A DNA stretch of 64,000 nt from Spiribacter salilacus (GTDB taxonomy: Bacteria > Pseudomonadota > Gammaproteobacteria > Nitrococcales > Nitrococcaceae): NCBI RefSeq assembly GCF_009649225.1, contig NZ_WJPP01000003.1:248001-312000 (forward strand). Reading direction: 5' to 3'. The translations under genes were made by a program, and so were the position numbers. Position 1 is the first letter of the stretch, and each line of letters starts with the position of its first letter. This document shows, one piece after another, positions 11,743 to 24,203 of this stretch. A model generated the notes under the pieces. That model did not search any database. It worked only from the letters and a program-made list of their open reading frames with translations, and was not told where the DNA came from.

Positions 11743-13077
11743 GTGGCCACTACCACGATTTGTGCGGTTGCAACGCCCCCCGGTCGCGGGGGCGTGGGCA
11801 TTATTCGATTATCAGGCCCGGAAGCTGTAGCCATTGCTCACGTCATGGTGGGTGATCTACCCACCCCCCGAGTGGCAGCCTTACGCACCTTTAGAGATGC
11901 CGCAGGCGATGCTATTGATGAGGGCTTAGTCCTTTACTTTCCTGCCCCCCATTCAATGACCGGCGAAGACGTGGTCGAACTGCAGGGTCATGGCGGCCCG
12001 GTGGTGCTTGATCAGCTGTTGCAACGATTGCTTTCACTTGGGGCGGTACTTGCCGAACCGGGTGAGTTTAGCCAGCGTGCCTTTATTAATGGGCGCATGG
12101 ACCTGACACGCGCCGAGGCCATCGCCGATTTAATTAGTGCTGGGAGTGAGGCGGCCGCCCGTGCGGCGATGCGCTCCTTACAAGGGTCATTTGCCAGCGC
12201 CATTAATGGGCTCGTTGAACGCTTGTTAGCCGTGCGCGTGCAGTGCGAGGCGCATATCGATTTTGCCGATGAGCCATTAACTGAGGCCGAGTCTTCTACC
12301 GAAGCGCTCGCAATGGCGCTGGATCAAATTAAAGCAGATTTAGTGGAGACCCTGCGGCTGGCTGAGTCAGGCCAGCGCTTGCAAGCCGGCCTAACCTTGG
12401 TAATTGCGGGGCGGCCGAATGCGGGTAAATCTAGCCTGCTAAACGCCTTGGCCAGGCGGGATGCTGCCATTGTGACTGATATTGCCGGCACCACGCGCGA
12501 TGTTATTGATACCGCGCTGCATCTGGATGGCCTCCCGTTGCGGGTGCTAGATACCGCAGGGCTACGTGACTCAGACGATCAAATTGAACAAGAAGGCGTA
12601 CGCCGTGCGCGCGCCGCCATGGAGCAGGCCGATCGAATACTGCTGGTAGTTGAAGAAGGCGATGTGATTGAACCCGCCGCGCTTGATCTGCCGGCTGGCG
12701 TGCCGATTACTCGAGTGCTGAATAAAATTGACTTAACCGGCCGAGCGCCGGGTGTGGTAGCGGGTTCGTCTGAGATGGTGGCGGTGTCAGCACTTACCGG
12801 TGCGGGGCTTGATGCCTTGCGTGAGCATCTGTTTACCCAACTGGGCCATACCCATGAAGAGCCCCCGTTTATTGCGCGGCGCCGGCATTTATTGGCGCTG
12901 CAAACAGCGGCTGAAGATCTTGATGAGGCCATTGCAGCGCTAAACGATGGGTTGGGTGATGAGTTGGTTGCCGAGTCACTACGCCAAGCACAAGATGCCT
13001 TAGGCCGAATTACCGGTACAATTACCACCGAAGATTTACTGGGCGAGATTTTCTCAACCTTTTGTATTGGCAAGTAA
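11743..13077 (+). CDS. mnmE: tRNA modification GTPase MnmE
   Basis: GTPase which, with MnmG, installs the cmnm5 group on wobble uridine 34 of certain tRNAs; 444 residues. The start is GTG at 11743. The N-terminal tetrahydrofolate-binding domain begins ICAVATPPGRGGVGIIRLSGP. The G domain has G1 GRPNAGKSSLLNAL near residue 223, DIAGTTRD (G2) and DTAGLR (G3). The C-terminus is FCIGK, the invariant MnmE ending that provides the catalytic cysteine. mnmG follows immediately. Confidence 0.97.
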   Translation: MATTTICAVATPPGRGGVGIIRLSGPEAVAIAHVMVGDLPTPRVAALRTFRDAAGDAIDEGLVLYFPAPHSMTGEDVVELQGHGGPVVLDQLLQRLLSLGAVLAEPGEFSQRAFINGRMDLTRAEAIADLISAGSEAAARAAMRSLQGSFASAINGLVERLLAVRVQCEAHIDFADEPLTEAESSTEALAMALDQIKADLVETLRLAESGQRLQAGLTLVIAGRPNAGKSSLLNALARRDAAIVTDIAGTTRDVIDTALHLDGLPLRVLDTAGLRDSDDQIEQEGVRRARAAMEQADRILLVVEEGDVIEPAALDLPAGVPITRVLNKIDLTGRAPGVVAGSSEMVAVSALTGAGLDALREHLFTQLGHTHEEPPFIARRRHLLALQTAAEDLDEAIAALNDGLGDELVAESLRQAQDALGRITGTITTEDLLGEIFSTFCIGK

Positions 13078-13095
13078 TTGGTAAACTCTGCGGCT

Positions 13096-14961
13096 ATGGA
13101 TAGTACACAGACTTATGATGTGATTGTGGTGGGCGGTGGCCATGCGGGTACCGAAGCGGCCTCCGTGGCGGCGCGTAAGGGCGCAAATACCCTGCTCGTC
13201 ACCCAAAGCTTAGACACGCTGGGGCAGATGAGCTGCAACCCGGCCATTGGCGGTATTGGCAAAGGCCACTTGGTGCGAGAAATCGATGCCATGGGCGGCA
13301 TCATGGGCCGGGCCATTGATCGGGCGGGTATTCAATTTCGCACCCTTAACGAAAGTAAGGGCCCGGCGGTTCGCGCCACCCGTGCGCAGGCCGATCGCAC
13401 GTTGTATCGTCAGGGGGTGCGGCAGCTGTTAGATGAGCAGCCTGGCCTTGCCCTGTTTCAAGACAGCATTGAAGATCTGATTGTTGAGAATAATCAGGTG
13501 TGTGGGGTTAAAACCCGGCTAGGCCTTGAGCTGCGCGCCAAAGCGGTGGTCTTAACGGTAGGCACGTTTTTAGGGGGCAAAATCCATATTGGTGAGCACC
13601 AGCGCGAAGGCGGCCGAGCGGGCGATGCCCCATCGAATGCCCTGGCAGCGCGGTTGCGCGAGTTGCCCCTGCGGGTAGGCCGCCTTAAAACCGGTACCCC
13701 ACCGCGCATTGATGCCCGAAGTATTGATTTCTCTGCGCTGGCCGAGCAGCCGGGCCAAACCCCAGCGCCCTATTTTTCTCGCTGGAGCCGGGGAGATGAG
13801 CACCCACAGCAAGTGCCCTGTTACATCACCCATACCAATCCGCAAACGCATGAGATTATTCGTGCCGCATTGCATCGCTCACCCATGTATAGCGGCGAAA
13901 TTGATGGGGTGGGGCCGCGCTACTGCCCATCTATCGAAGATAAGGTAGTGAGGTTTGCTCAGCGCGATGGCCATCAGATCTTTTTAGAACCCGAAGGGCT
14001 CGATACGGCAGAGATCTATCCTAACGGCATCTCCACGAGCCTGCCCTTCGATGTGCAGCAGGCACTGATTAAAACCATTGCCGGGCTTGAGAATGCGCGC
14101 ATTACCCGCCCGGGTTACGCCATTGAATATGACTATCTTGACCCGCGGGATTTGCATCCCAGCTTAGAGAGTCTGCATTTGCCGGGGCTGTATCTGGCCG
14201 GGCAAATCAACGGCACAACCGGCTATGAAGAAGCTGCCGCGCAGGGCTTGTTGGCCGGGCTTAATGCTGCGGCGGCCGCGCAGGCAGAATCACCTTGGGT
14301 ACCGCAGCGGCACGAAGCCTACTTGGGTGTCTTGGTTGATGATCTCACCACGCGGGGTACAACCGAGCCTTACCGCATGTTTACCTCACGCGCCGAATAT
14401 CGGCTGCAGTTGCGCGAAGATAATGCCGATTTACGCCTGCTGCCGGTGGCGCAGTCCTACGGGCTCATCGCACCAGCAGACTGGGCCGCATTTGAGATTT
14501 ATCGCCGCGCCATCGACCAAGAGCTTCAGCGTTTAGAGCGTACCTGGATTAAACCCAGTGATTTGGGTGATGACGCGGGCGCGGCCTTATTGGGCAAGCC
14601 CTTGCCGCGTGAGCAAAACCTGCTCACCCTGTTGCGCCGCCCGGCCGTGGAATTTGATGCCTTGATGAGTTACCCCGCGGCCGGCCCGGGGCCGGATGAT
14701 CCACGCGTTTGTCAGCAAGTGGTTATTGCTGCGCGCTATGATGGGTATGTTAAACGCCAGGCGGCACAAATCGCCCGGGCAGAAAAGCATGAAACCTTAA
14801 GCGTGCCCAACGACATTGACTATAAGAACGTCATCGGATTATCTGCTGAAGTGTGCGAAAAGCTGGCCCAGCATCGTCCGAGCACTTTAGGGCAGGCAGC
14901 GCGTATACCCGGTATGACGCCGGCCGCGGTTTCGCTTTTGCTTGTTCACCTTCGCCAATGA
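13096..14961 (+). CDS. mnmG: tRNA uridine 5-carboxymethylaminomethyl modification enzyme MnmG
   Basis: FAD-dependent partner of MnmE, about 621 residues. The frame begins with a TTG at 13078, but the ATG at 13096 gives the standard N-terminus with dinucleotide-binding motif [12 protein letters not shown]. Other landmarks are [31 protein letters not shown] and [15 protein letters not shown]. The last codons overlap rsmG (ATGATG/TGA). Confidence 0.97.
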   Translation: MDSTQTYDVIVVGGGHAGTEAASVAARKGANTLLVTQSLDTLGQMSCNPAIGGIGKGHLVREIDAMGGIMGRAIDRAGIQFRTLNESKGPAVRATRAQADRTLYRQGVRQLLDEQPGLALFQDSIEDLIVENNQVCGVKTRLGLELRAKAVVLTVGTFLGGKIHIGEHQREGGRAGDAPSNALAARLRELPLRVGRLKTGTPPRIDARSIDFSALAEQPGQTPAPYFSRWSRGDEHPQQVPCYITHTNPQTHEIIRAALHRSPMYSGEIDGVGPRYCPSIEDKVVRFAQRDGHQIFLEPEGLDTAEIYPNGISTSLPFDVQQALIKTIAGLENARITRPGYAIEYDYLDPRDLHPSLESLHLPGLYLAGQINGTTGYEEAAAQGLLAGLNAAAAAQAESPWVPQRHEAYLGVLVDDLTTRGTTEPYRMFTSRAEYRLQLREDNADLRLLPVAQSYGLIAPADWAAFEIYRRAIDQELQRLERTWIKPSDLGDDAGAALLGKPLPREQNLLTLLRRPAVEFDALMSYPAAGPGPDDPRVCQQVVIAARYDGYVKRQAAQIARAEKHETLSVPNDIDYKNVIGLSAEVCEKLAQHRPSTLGQAARIPGMTPAAVSLLLVHLRQ

Positions 14962-15581
14962 TGCAAGGGGTAGACCCTGCGCTTGCGGGTCAGCTACTGG
15001 CGTATCGAGATTTACTGGCGCGCTGGAACCGGGTTTACAACTTATCTGCCGTGCGTGATCCCGAGGCAATGGTCAGCCGGCATTTGCTCGATAGCCTAGC
15101 GGTACTGCCCTGGCTGCCCGCCGGCCCCTTGTTAGATGTGGGCACGGGCGCGGGCCTACCGGGTATACCGATTGCGCTGGCTGAGCCAGAGCGATTCGTT
15201 ACCTTATTAGAGAGCAATTCAAAAAAGGTCCGTTTTTTGCGCCAGGTGTGTTTAGAGTTAAAGCTCCAGAATGTGCAGATTGCGGAAACTCGACTGGAGG
15301 CTTACACCGTACGTAGCCCATTTGCGGTGGTGATCTGCCGGGCATTCAGTGAGGCGCTAAGCTTCTGGCAGGGGGTGGCGCATTTACTGGCGCCTGACGG
15401 CCAGGCCATTGCGATGAAAGCGAAGACACATGATGCTGAATTAGCCGCGCTACGTCAGGCCGGCGTATCATTCCGGCAACAGACCCTGCAGGTGCCCGAT
15501 CTGGATGCGGAGCGCCACTTGCTAATAATGAGCGAAACGACGATGAGCCAAAGGACGATGAGCCAAAGGACAGCCACATGA
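14958..15581 (+). CDS. rsmG: 16S rRNA (guanine-527-N7) methyltransferase
   Basis: SAM-dependent methyltransferase of 16S rRNA G527, 207 residues from the ATG at 14958, which overlaps the mnmG stop. Landmarks are [26 protein letters not shown], the SAM motif [16 protein letters not shown] near residue 65, and [14 protein letters not shown]. The C-terminus is extended by a tandem duplication of a 15-base unit (15540-15569) that repeats the peptide TMSQR; these last ~12 residues are not part of the known fold. It overlaps parA by 4 bases. Confidence 0.95.
   Translation: MMQGVDPALAGQLLAYRDLLARWNRVYNLSAVRDPEAMVSRHLLDSLAVLPWLPAGPLLDVGTGAGLPGIPIALAEPERFVTLLESNSKKVRFLRQVCLELKLQNVQIAETRLEAYTVRSPFAVVICRAFSEALSFWQGVAHLLAPDGQAIAMKAKTHDAELAALRQAGVSFRQQTLQVPDLDAERHLLIMSETTMSQRTMSQRTAT
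15540..15569 (+). repeat. 15-bp tandem duplication at the rsmG 3' end
   Basis: Two identical 15-base units (15540-15554 and 15555-15569; unit ACGATGAGCCAAAGG) add Thr-Met-Ser-Gln-Arg twice to the RsmG C-terminus. The preceding ATGAGCGAAACG is a diverged relative of the same unit. The duplication is in frame and does not disturb the following parA start. Confidence 0.9.
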
Positions 15582-16375
15582 CCCAAACCCTGGCCATAGC
15601 CAATCAAAAAGGCGGTGTCGGTAAAACCACCACTTGCGTGAACCTGGCGGCCTCGCTAGTGGCCAATGGTCGGCGCGTGCTGGTTGTCGATCTAGATCCT
15701 CAGGGTAATGCCACGGTGGGCTCGGGTGTTGATAAAGACGCGGTTGAGCTGAGCAACTATGACTTACTCATGGGTCAGGCCAATGTGGAGTCGGTGCGCT
15801 GTCAGGCACTCAAAGGCGGCTTTGACCTACTGCCCGGCAATGCAGACTTAACGGCGGCCGAGGTGGCGTTAGTGGGTGAGGGAGAAGGCCGCGAGCGGCA
15901 TTTACTCGATGCGCTCGCCCCCATTCGCGATCAGTACGATCACATTTTAATTGATTGCCCACCATCGCTGAATGTGTTGACGGTGAATGCGTTTGTGGCA
16001 GCAGATCGGGTGTTAATACCCATTCAGTGCGAGTATTACGCGCTTGAGGGCTTAAGTGCTTTGTTGAATACGATTGCGCGGGTTCAACAAACGGTTAACC
16101 CTGCGCTTGAAATTGAAGGGCTTGTTCGCACCATGTTCGATGGACGTAACAATCTAGCCAATCAAGTGGGCGCACAACTGGACACCCACTTTTCTGGGCA
16201 GGTGTATCGCACATTAATTCCGCGCAACGTGCGCCTTGCTGAAGCACCGAGCCATGGTTTGCCGGTGTTGCAGTATGATCGCAGTTCAGCCGGTGCGGTG
16301 GCCTATATGGCATTAGCCTCAGAATTGTTGCGGCGCCAGCGCACCAACAAAGCTCAGGTGGGAGATAAATCATGA
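15578..16375 (+). CDS. parA: Chromosome partitioning ATPase ParA (Soj)
   Basis: Walker-type ATPase moving ParB-parS complexes during chromosome segregation, 265 residues. The deviant Walker A is KGGVGKTTTCVNLAASL near residue 11; Walker A' is VDLDPQGNATVG and Walker B is HILIDCPPSLNVL. The IPRNVRLAEAPSHG segment is typical of chromosomal ParA. The ATG overlaps the rsmG stop by 4 bases (ATGA). It holds one GACACCCAC (16181) encoding the native-looking Leu-Asp-Thr-His-Phe, without the extended flanks. Confidence 0.96.
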   Translation: MTQTLAIANQKGGVGKTTTCVNLAASLVANGRRVLVVDLDPQGNATVGSGVDKDAVELSNYDLLMGQANVESVRCQALKGGFDLLPGNADLTAAEVALVGEGEGRERHLLDALAPIRDQYDHILIDCPPSLNVLTVNAFVAADRVLIPIQCEYYALEGLSALLNTIARVQQTVNPALEIEGLVRTMFDGRNNLANQVGAQLDTHFSGQVYRTLIPRNVRLAEAPSHGLPVLQYDRSSAGAVAYMALASELLRRQRTNKAQVGDKS

Positions 16376-17244
16376 ATAGTCGGCGACGGGGTTTGGGCCG
16401 GGGGCTGGATGCTCTGCTAGGGGAGGCCGCAACCGGTACAACGGGGCAAGACGATGCCGCACTCACCAATTTGCCACTAGATCAGTTGGAAAGCGGGCGT
16501 TATCAGCCGCGTCGTGAATTTGATCCTGATGCTTTGCAAGCGTTAGCCACTTCAATTCGCGCGCAAGGGGTTGTGCAGCCGATTGTAGTGCGCCCGCTGC
16601 CTGGCGATGATCAGTATGAAATTATTGCCGGCGAGCGGCGCTGGCGGGCAGCGCAATTGGCGGGTCTCAGCGAAATCCCCGCTATCGTGCGAGACATTCC
16701 TGACGAAATGGCAGTGGCGATTGCGCTGATAGAAAACATTCAGCGCGAGGATCTTAATCCGCTAGAAGAAGCCTCGGCCCTTAAGCGTCTAACCGAAGAG
16801 TTTGGGATGACGCATCAGGCCATTGCTGATGCTGTGGGCCGCTCGCGTGTGGGTGTCTCAAATCTGTTGCGGCTGCTCGATCTTTCAGCCGCCGTTAAAC
16901 GCCATATTGAAGCTGGCCACTTAGAAATGGGCCACGCCCGTGCGCTTTTAACGCTAGATGAAGCCACTCAGGGCGAATTAGCCGCGCAGGTTGTTGCGCG
17001 TGGGCTGAGTGTTCGTCAAACCGAAGCGTTGGTTCGGCAGCATCAAAAACGGGCAGAAAAACCGGCCGCCGAGGCTGAGGCTAATGCGGCGGATGACCCC
17101 GATGTACGGCGCTTACAGCAGGATTTGGCAGAGCGGCTAGGTGCTGAAGTTCAAATCGATCATGGCAAAAAAGGCAAGGGGCGACTGGTCATTCGGTACC
17201 ATAGCCTCGATGAGCTTGATGGAATCCTTGCGCATATTCGTTGA
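16372..17244 (+). CDS. parB: Chromosome partitioning protein ParB (Spo0J)
   Basis: parS-binding CTP-dependent clamp, 290 residues. After the basic leader RRRGLGRGLDALLGEA, it has the CTP-binding motif GERRWRAAQLAGL near residue 83 and ENIQREDLNPLEEA. A helix-turn-helix follows (MTHQAIADAVGRSRVGVSNLLRLL, residues ~143-166). The C-terminal dimerisation end is RLVIRYHSLDELDGILAHIR. It overlaps parA by 4 bases. Two candidate binding sites are in recF. One GTGGGTGTC (16849) falls in the conserved helix-turn-helix. Confidence 0.96.
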   Translation: MNSRRRGLGRGLDALLGEAATGTTGQDDAALTNLPLDQLESGRYQPRREFDPDALQALATSIRAQGVVQPIVVRPLPGDDQYEIIAGERRWRAAQLAGLSEIPAIVRDIPDEMAVAIALIENIQREDLNPLEEASALKRLTEEFGMTHQAIADAVGRSRVGVSNLLRLLDLSAAVKRHIEAGHLEMGHARALLTLDEATQGELAAQVVARGLSVRQTEALVRQHQKRAEKPAAEAEANAADDPDVRRLQQDLAERLGAEVQIDHGKKGKGRLVIRYHSLDELDGILAHIR

Positions 17245-17269
17245 AGCGCCGGCAGGAGTTCTTTATACT
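17241..17269 (+). promoter_or_regulatory. Sigma70-type promoter of the atp operon
   Basis: TTGAAG at 17241-17246 and TATACT at 17264-17269 are separated by 17 bases. The -35 element overlaps the parB stop codon. It lies 38 bases before atpI and is the only clear promoter upstream of the ATP synthase genes. Confidence 0.7.
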
Positions 17270-17307
17270 GCTTCGCGCTATGCCGCTCACAAGGCGGTTA
17301 AGGTAGG

Positions 17308-18466
<1,159 letters not shown>

Positions 18467-18507
18467 CCTGACCCATGGGGGGTTTGGCCGTGCTGGATTT
18501 AACTTAA

Positions 18508-18792
<285 letters not shown>

Positions 18793-18816
18793 TAGGTCAG
18801 AAAGGGAGTTTGAACC

Positions 18817-19287
18817 GTGGGCATTAACATCACGCTATTTGGGCAGATGATCACGTTTACCGTGTTCATTCTGTTCACGATGAAGTTTGTCTGGCCGCCC
18901 ATCAAACAGGCGATGAGTGAGCGTGAAAAGCGCATTCAAGATGGCCTGGCGTCGGCTGAACGTGCCTCGCATGAGCTCGAACTCGCTAAAGAGCAAGGCG
19001 CAGCACACATTCGTGAAGCCAAAAATCAGGCGGCAGAGATCATTGAAAAGGCCAATCGCCAAGGGGCAAGCCTAGTTGATGAGGCTCGTGAAGAAGCACG
19101 AACAGTGGCTGAGCGTGAGCGTGTCGCGGCAGAAGCACGAATCGAGCAAGAGGTCTCTCAGGCTCGTGCTGCGCTTCGCCGAGAAGTCTCAGAGCTTGCC
19201 ATTTTGGGTGCCAGCCGCATTTTAGAACGTGAGGTTGATCCTAAGGCGCATCAGCAGATGCTTGATCAACTGACTGAGCAGGTCTAA
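18817..19287 (+). CDS. atpF: F0F1 ATP synthase subunit b
   Basis: Peripheral stalk subunit, 156 residues, starting with GTG after a GGGAG ribosome binding site. One N-terminal membrane helix ([20 protein letters not shown], residues ~9-28) is followed by a long charged coiled coil rich in Glu, Ala and Arg. The segment [18 protein letters not shown] is characteristic. It lies between atpE and atpH. Confidence 0.97.
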   Translation: MGINITLFGQMITFTVFILFTMKFVWPPIKQAMSEREKRIQDGLASAERASHELELAKEQGAAHIREAKNQAAEIIEKANRQGASLVDEAREEARTVAERERVAAEARIEQEVSQARAALRREVSELAILGASRILEREVDPKAHQQMLDQLTEQV

Positions 19288-19296
19288 GGCACTGAT

Positions 19297-19833
19297 ATGG
19301 CGCAGATGATCACCGTTGCTCGACCTTACGCAGAGGCTGCCTTTGATTTGGCCCGCGATGACGGCACATTGCCGGCATGGGCAGATGGGCTGGCTATGGC
19401 CGCCCAAGTGGTGGCTGATGAGCGGGTTGAGCAAATTCTTGGCAGTCCGCGTGTCGATGCGGCAGCAAAGGCGGGGCTGATTATCGATGTGTGCGGTGAT
19501 GCGCTGGATCAAAAGCAAAAAAACCTGATTCGGCTTCTAATCGAAAAAGGTCGCATTTTGGCACTGCCCGAAATTAGCCGGCAGTTTCACGCCCTACGAG
19601 AGCAGCATGAGCGGACCATTGAGGCCCAGCTTATTTCTGCTCAGCCTGTAGACGATGCGGCACGCAAGCGATTAGAAGCTGCGCTGTCCAAACAGCTCGA
19701 CCGTCAGGTTACGCTGGAGACGGAAGTCGACGAAACACTCATCGGTGGCGCCATTGTGCGGGCCGGTGACCTGGTCATTGATGGTTCGGTGCGCGGCCGG
19801 TTGGCAAAACTGACCGGCGCCATAAGCCGTTAA
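19297..19833 (+). CDS. atpH: F0F1 ATP synthase subunit delta
   Basis: Peripheral stalk subunit linking the b dimer to the alpha3-beta3 head, 178 residues. It has the typical N-terminal [14 protein letters not shown], the central [12 protein letters not shown] and the C-terminal pattern [23 protein letters not shown]. It begins 9 bases after the atpF stop and ends 14 bases before atpA. Confidence 0.96.
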   Translation: MAQMITVARPYAEAAFDLARDDGTLPAWADGLAMAAQVVADERVEQILGSPRVDAAAKAGLIIDVCGDALDQKQKNLIRLLIEKGRILALPEISRQFHALREQHERTIEAQLISAQPVDDAARKRLEAALSKQLDRQVTLETEVDETLIGGAIVRAGDLVIDGSVRGRLAKLTGAISR

Positions 19834-19847
19834 GAGGAAAAGATGAG

Positions 19848-21398
19848 ATGCAACTGAATCCAACGGAAATCAGCGAGCTTATCCGGCAGCGCATCGAAAG
19901 CTTCGAGGCGGTAGCGGAAGCGCGCAACGAAGGTACGATCGTGAGCGTGAGTGACGGCATTGTCCGCATTCATGGATTAAGCGATGCCATGCAGGGCGAA
20001 ATGCTCGAATTCCCTGGCGATACCTACGGGATGGCGCTTAACTTAGAGCGCGACTCGGTGGGTGCCGTTATTTTAGGCGACTACTCACACTTAAGTGAGG
20101 GTGAGAGCGTTCGTACCACCGGCCGCATCCTTGAGGTGCCAATCGGTGAGGCATTGCTCGGTCGCGTGGTTAACGCACTGGGTGCGCCAATCGACGGTAA
20201 AGGCGCAATTCAAACCGACCAAACCGCGCCGGTGGAAAAAGTTGCCCCGGGTGTTATCGCCCGTCAGTCGGTTGACCAGCCGGTACAGACCGGTCTTAAG
20301 GCCATCGACTCGATGGTACCGGTGGGTCGTGGTCAGCGTGAGCTGATCATCGGTGACCGCCAAACGGGTAAAACCGCCGTTGCTGTTGATGCCATCATCA
20401 ACCAAAAAGGCACCGGCATTAAGTGTATTTATGTGGCGGTGGGGCAGAAAGCCTCGTCCATTGCCAACGTGGTGCGCAAGCTTGAAGAGCACGGCGCGAT
20501 GGACCACACCATCGTCGTGGCTGCTTCGGCCGCGGAATCGGCCGCGCTGCAATTTATTGCACCGTATGCCGGTTGCACCATGGGTGAATACTTCCGCGAC
20601 CGCGGTGAAGATGCGCTGATCATTTATGATGATCTCTCTAAGCAGGCCGTGGCGTATCGTCAGGTGTCCTTGCTGCTGCGTCGTCCGCCGGGTCGTGAGG
20701 CCTTCCCGGGCGATGTTTTCTATCTCCACTCTCGGTTGCTTGAGCGCGCTGCGCGGATTAACGCCGACGAGGTAGAGCGCCTCACCAATGGTGAAGTCAA
20801 AGGCAAAACCGGTTCTCTAACGGCGCTGCCGATCATCGAAACGCAGGCTGGTGACGTCTCTGCCTTCGTGCCGACCAACGTGATTTCCATCACCGATGGC
20901 CAGATCTATCTGGAAACGGACCTGTTTAATGCCGGTATTCGTCCAGCCATTAACGCGGGCCTGTCGGTTTCTCGTGTGGGTGGTGCGGCACAGACCAAAA
21001 TCATTAAAAAGCTTGGCGGTGGTATCCGTTTGGCGCTGGCTCAGTATCGTGAGCTTGCGGCATTCTCTCAGTTTGCTTCCGATTTGGATGAATCCACTCG
21101 TAAGCAGCTTGAGCGTGGTCAGCGTGCCATGGAAATCCTGAAGCAGGGCCAATATTCGCCAATGTCCGTCGCGTACATGGGTGTCTCATTGTATGCGCTC
21201 AACGAAGGCTATCTTGATGAGCTTGAGCTCAAACAGGTTGGGCCGTTTGAGGCAGCGCTGCATCAGTACATGGACAGCAACTTTGGTGAGCTAATGCGCA
21301 CCATTGATGCCGACGGTAATTACGGTGACGACATCGCCGCTCAGCTGACCAAGGCACTTGATGATTTCAAGGCCAACGGTAGCTGGCAGGGCAAATAG
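19848..21398 (+). CDS. atpA: F0F1 ATP synthase subunit alpha
   Basis: Non-catalytic nucleotide-binding subunit of F1, 516 residues. The P-loop [10 protein letters not shown] is near residue 169, and the family signature [17 protein letters not shown] is near residue 365. The start [16 protein letters not shown] is canonical and is preceded by a GAGGAAAAG ribosome binding site. Codon use is strongly biased, as expected of a highly expressed gene. It has no exact copy of the repeated word; only TGGGTGTC at 21178, in the conserved [12 protein letters not shown], comes close. Confidence 0.98.
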   Translation: MQLNPTEISELIRQRIESFEAVAEARNEGTIVSVSDGIVRIHGLSDAMQGEMLEFPGDTYGMALNLERDSVGAVILGDYSHLSEGESVRTTGRILEVPIGEALLGRVVNALGAPIDGKGAIQTDQTAPVEKVAPGVIARQSVDQPVQTGLKAIDSMVPVGRGQRELIIGDRQTGKTAVAVDAIINQKGTGIKCIYVAVGQKASSIANVVRKLEEHGAMDHTIVVAASAAESAALQFIAPYAGCTMGEYFRDRGEDALIIYDDLSKQAVAYRQVSLLLRRPPGREAFPGDVFYLHSRLLERAARINADEVERLTNGEVKGKTGSLTALPIIETQAGDVSAFVPTNVISITDGQIYLETDLFNAGIRPAINAGLSVSRVGGAAQTKIIKKLGGGIRLALAQYRELAAFSQFASDLDESTRKQLERGQRAMEILKQGQYSPMSVAYMGVSLYALNEGYLDELELKQVGPFEAALHQYMDSNFGELMRTIDADGNYGDDIAAQLTKALDDFKANGSWQGK

Positions 21399-21419
21399 GG
21401 CCAATCGGGGTATATCGGC

Positions 21420-22313
21420 ATGTCCGGCGCAAAGGAAATACGCACACAGATCAAAAGCGTGAACAACACGCAGAAGATCACCACCGCAATGGAGATGGTT
21501 GCCGCCTCCAAAATGCGCGGTGCCCAGCAGCGCATGCGTCAGGCTCAGCCGTATGCTGAAAAAATGCGCCAAGTGATTGGGCATTTGGCACAGGCCAACC
21601 CCGATTACTCGCATCCGTTTTTGCAGCGTGGTGACGGCAATGCGTCCAGCGACGGCAAATCGGGAGCGGTGGGGTACATCATTATCTCCAGTGATCGTGG
21701 GCTTTGCGGCGGGCTCAATAACAACCTCTTTCGTGGGGTGCTACGTGAGCTGATGGCGCATCGTAAAGCCGGTGAAGAAGCACGGCTTTGTACGGTGGGC
21801 TCAAAAGCCATTCAGTTCTTTAGCCGGTTATCGGCGCCAATCATTGGTGAAGTGTCACAGCTTGGCGATACCCCGCGACTGCAGGACTTAATCGGTACGA
21901 TTCGGGTCATGATGGATCAGTTTGAGGCGGGTGAAATCTCGCGAGTGCTCTTGTGTTACAACCGCTTTGTTAACACCATGACTCAAGCGCCGACCATGGA
22001 GCAGCTGCTGCCGCTGCCGCCGTCTGATGAGCCAGAGCTTGTCGAGCGCGGACACACTTGGGATTACATCTACGAGCCATCAGCCGAAGAAGCCTTAAGT
22101 TTATTGCTTGAGCGATACCTTGAATCGCTGGTGTATCAGGCCGTGGTTGAAAACATTGCTTGTGAGCAGGCCGCCCGAATGGTGGCCATGAAGTCTGCCT
22201 CAGACAACGCCGGTAAGCTGATTGATGAGCTCAATCTGGCCTACAACAAAGCGCGTCAGGCAGCCATTACTACTGAATTATCGGAAATTGTGGCCGGCGC
22301 AGAGGCGGTCTAA
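21420..22313 (+). CDS. atpG: F0F1 ATP synthase subunit gamma
   Basis: Central rotor shaft of F1, 297 residues. The conserved N-terminal coiled coil includes [29 protein letters not shown], and the C-terminal coil includes [46 protein letters not shown] near residue 93 is also typical. It is 21 bases downstream of atpA and 69 bases before atpD. Confidence 0.97.
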   Translation: MSGAKEIRTQIKSVNNTQKITTAMEMVAASKMRGAQQRMRQAQPYAEKMRQVIGHLAQANPDYSHPFLQRGDGNASSDGKSGAVGYIIISSDRGLCGGLNNNLFRGVLRELMAHRKAGEEARLCTVGSKAIQFFSRLSAPIIGEVSQLGDTPRLQDLIGTIRVMMDQFEAGEISRVLLCYNRFVNTMTQAPTMEQLLPLPPSDEPELVERGHTWDYIYEPSAEEALSLLLERYLESLVYQAVVENIACEQAARMVAMKSASDNAGKLIDELNLAYNKARQAAITTELSEIVAGAEAV

Positions 22314-22355
22314 AAAGGTGTCGGCTAACAGGGGTCGGCAAAACAAACGGAATAA

Positions 22356-23759
<1,404 letters not shown>

Positions 23760-23771
23760 GGTGGGTCCATT

Positions 23772-24197
23772 ATGGCCATGACCATGCATATCGACATTGT
23801 GAGCGCAGAGGAGTCTATCCACTCGGGTACGGCATCTTTCATTATCGCTCGGGCTACCGGCGGCGAAGTGGGCATTTACCCGCGCCACTTGCCCATGCTT
23901 GTGCAGCTGCAGGCCGGTGAAGTCACCGTGCGAGATGAGTTCGATAACGAGCAGTTTTACTACGTCTCGGGCGGCACGATGGAAGTTCAGCCGCATGTGG
24001 TCACTATTTTGGCTGATGCCGCCGTTCGTGCAAAGGATATCGACGAGGCTGCGGCTGAAGACGCACGCCGTCGCGCCGAAGAGGCTTTGGCCAACCGCAC
24101 GAGCGAAGTTGATTATGCTCGCGCTCAGGCTGAACTGATCGAGGCCGCCGCGCAGCTTCGAACCATTCAAAAACTCCGCAAAAACGCTCGCAGCTAG
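23772..24197 (+). CDS. atpC: F0F1 ATP synthase subunit epsilon
   Basis: Regulatory epsilon subunit, 141 residues, with the N-terminal beta sandwich (MTMHIDIVSAEESIHSG, PRHLPMLVQLQAGEV) and a C-terminal helical hairpin rich in Ala, Glu and Arg (residues ~87-140). The start is ATG at 23772 or 23778. glmU begins 6 bases after the stop, so glmU-glmS may be read from the atp promoter. Confidence 0.96.
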   Translation: MAMTMHIDIVSAEESIHSGTASFIIARATGGEVGIYPRHLPMLVQLQAGEVTVRDEFDNEQFYYVSGGTMEVQPHVVTILADAAVRAKDIDEAAAEDARRRAEEALANRTSEVDYARAQAELIEAAAQLRTIQKLRKNARS

Positions 24198-24203
24198 ACC
24201 GGG

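Noticed and set aside
16181-16857. Word copies in parA and parB taken as members of the dispersed family
   Set aside because: Kept in the count, but both lie in conserved peptides; 16181 lacks the TCC(A/G)A flank entirely and 16849 has only TCA after GTGGGTGTC. They may be chance.
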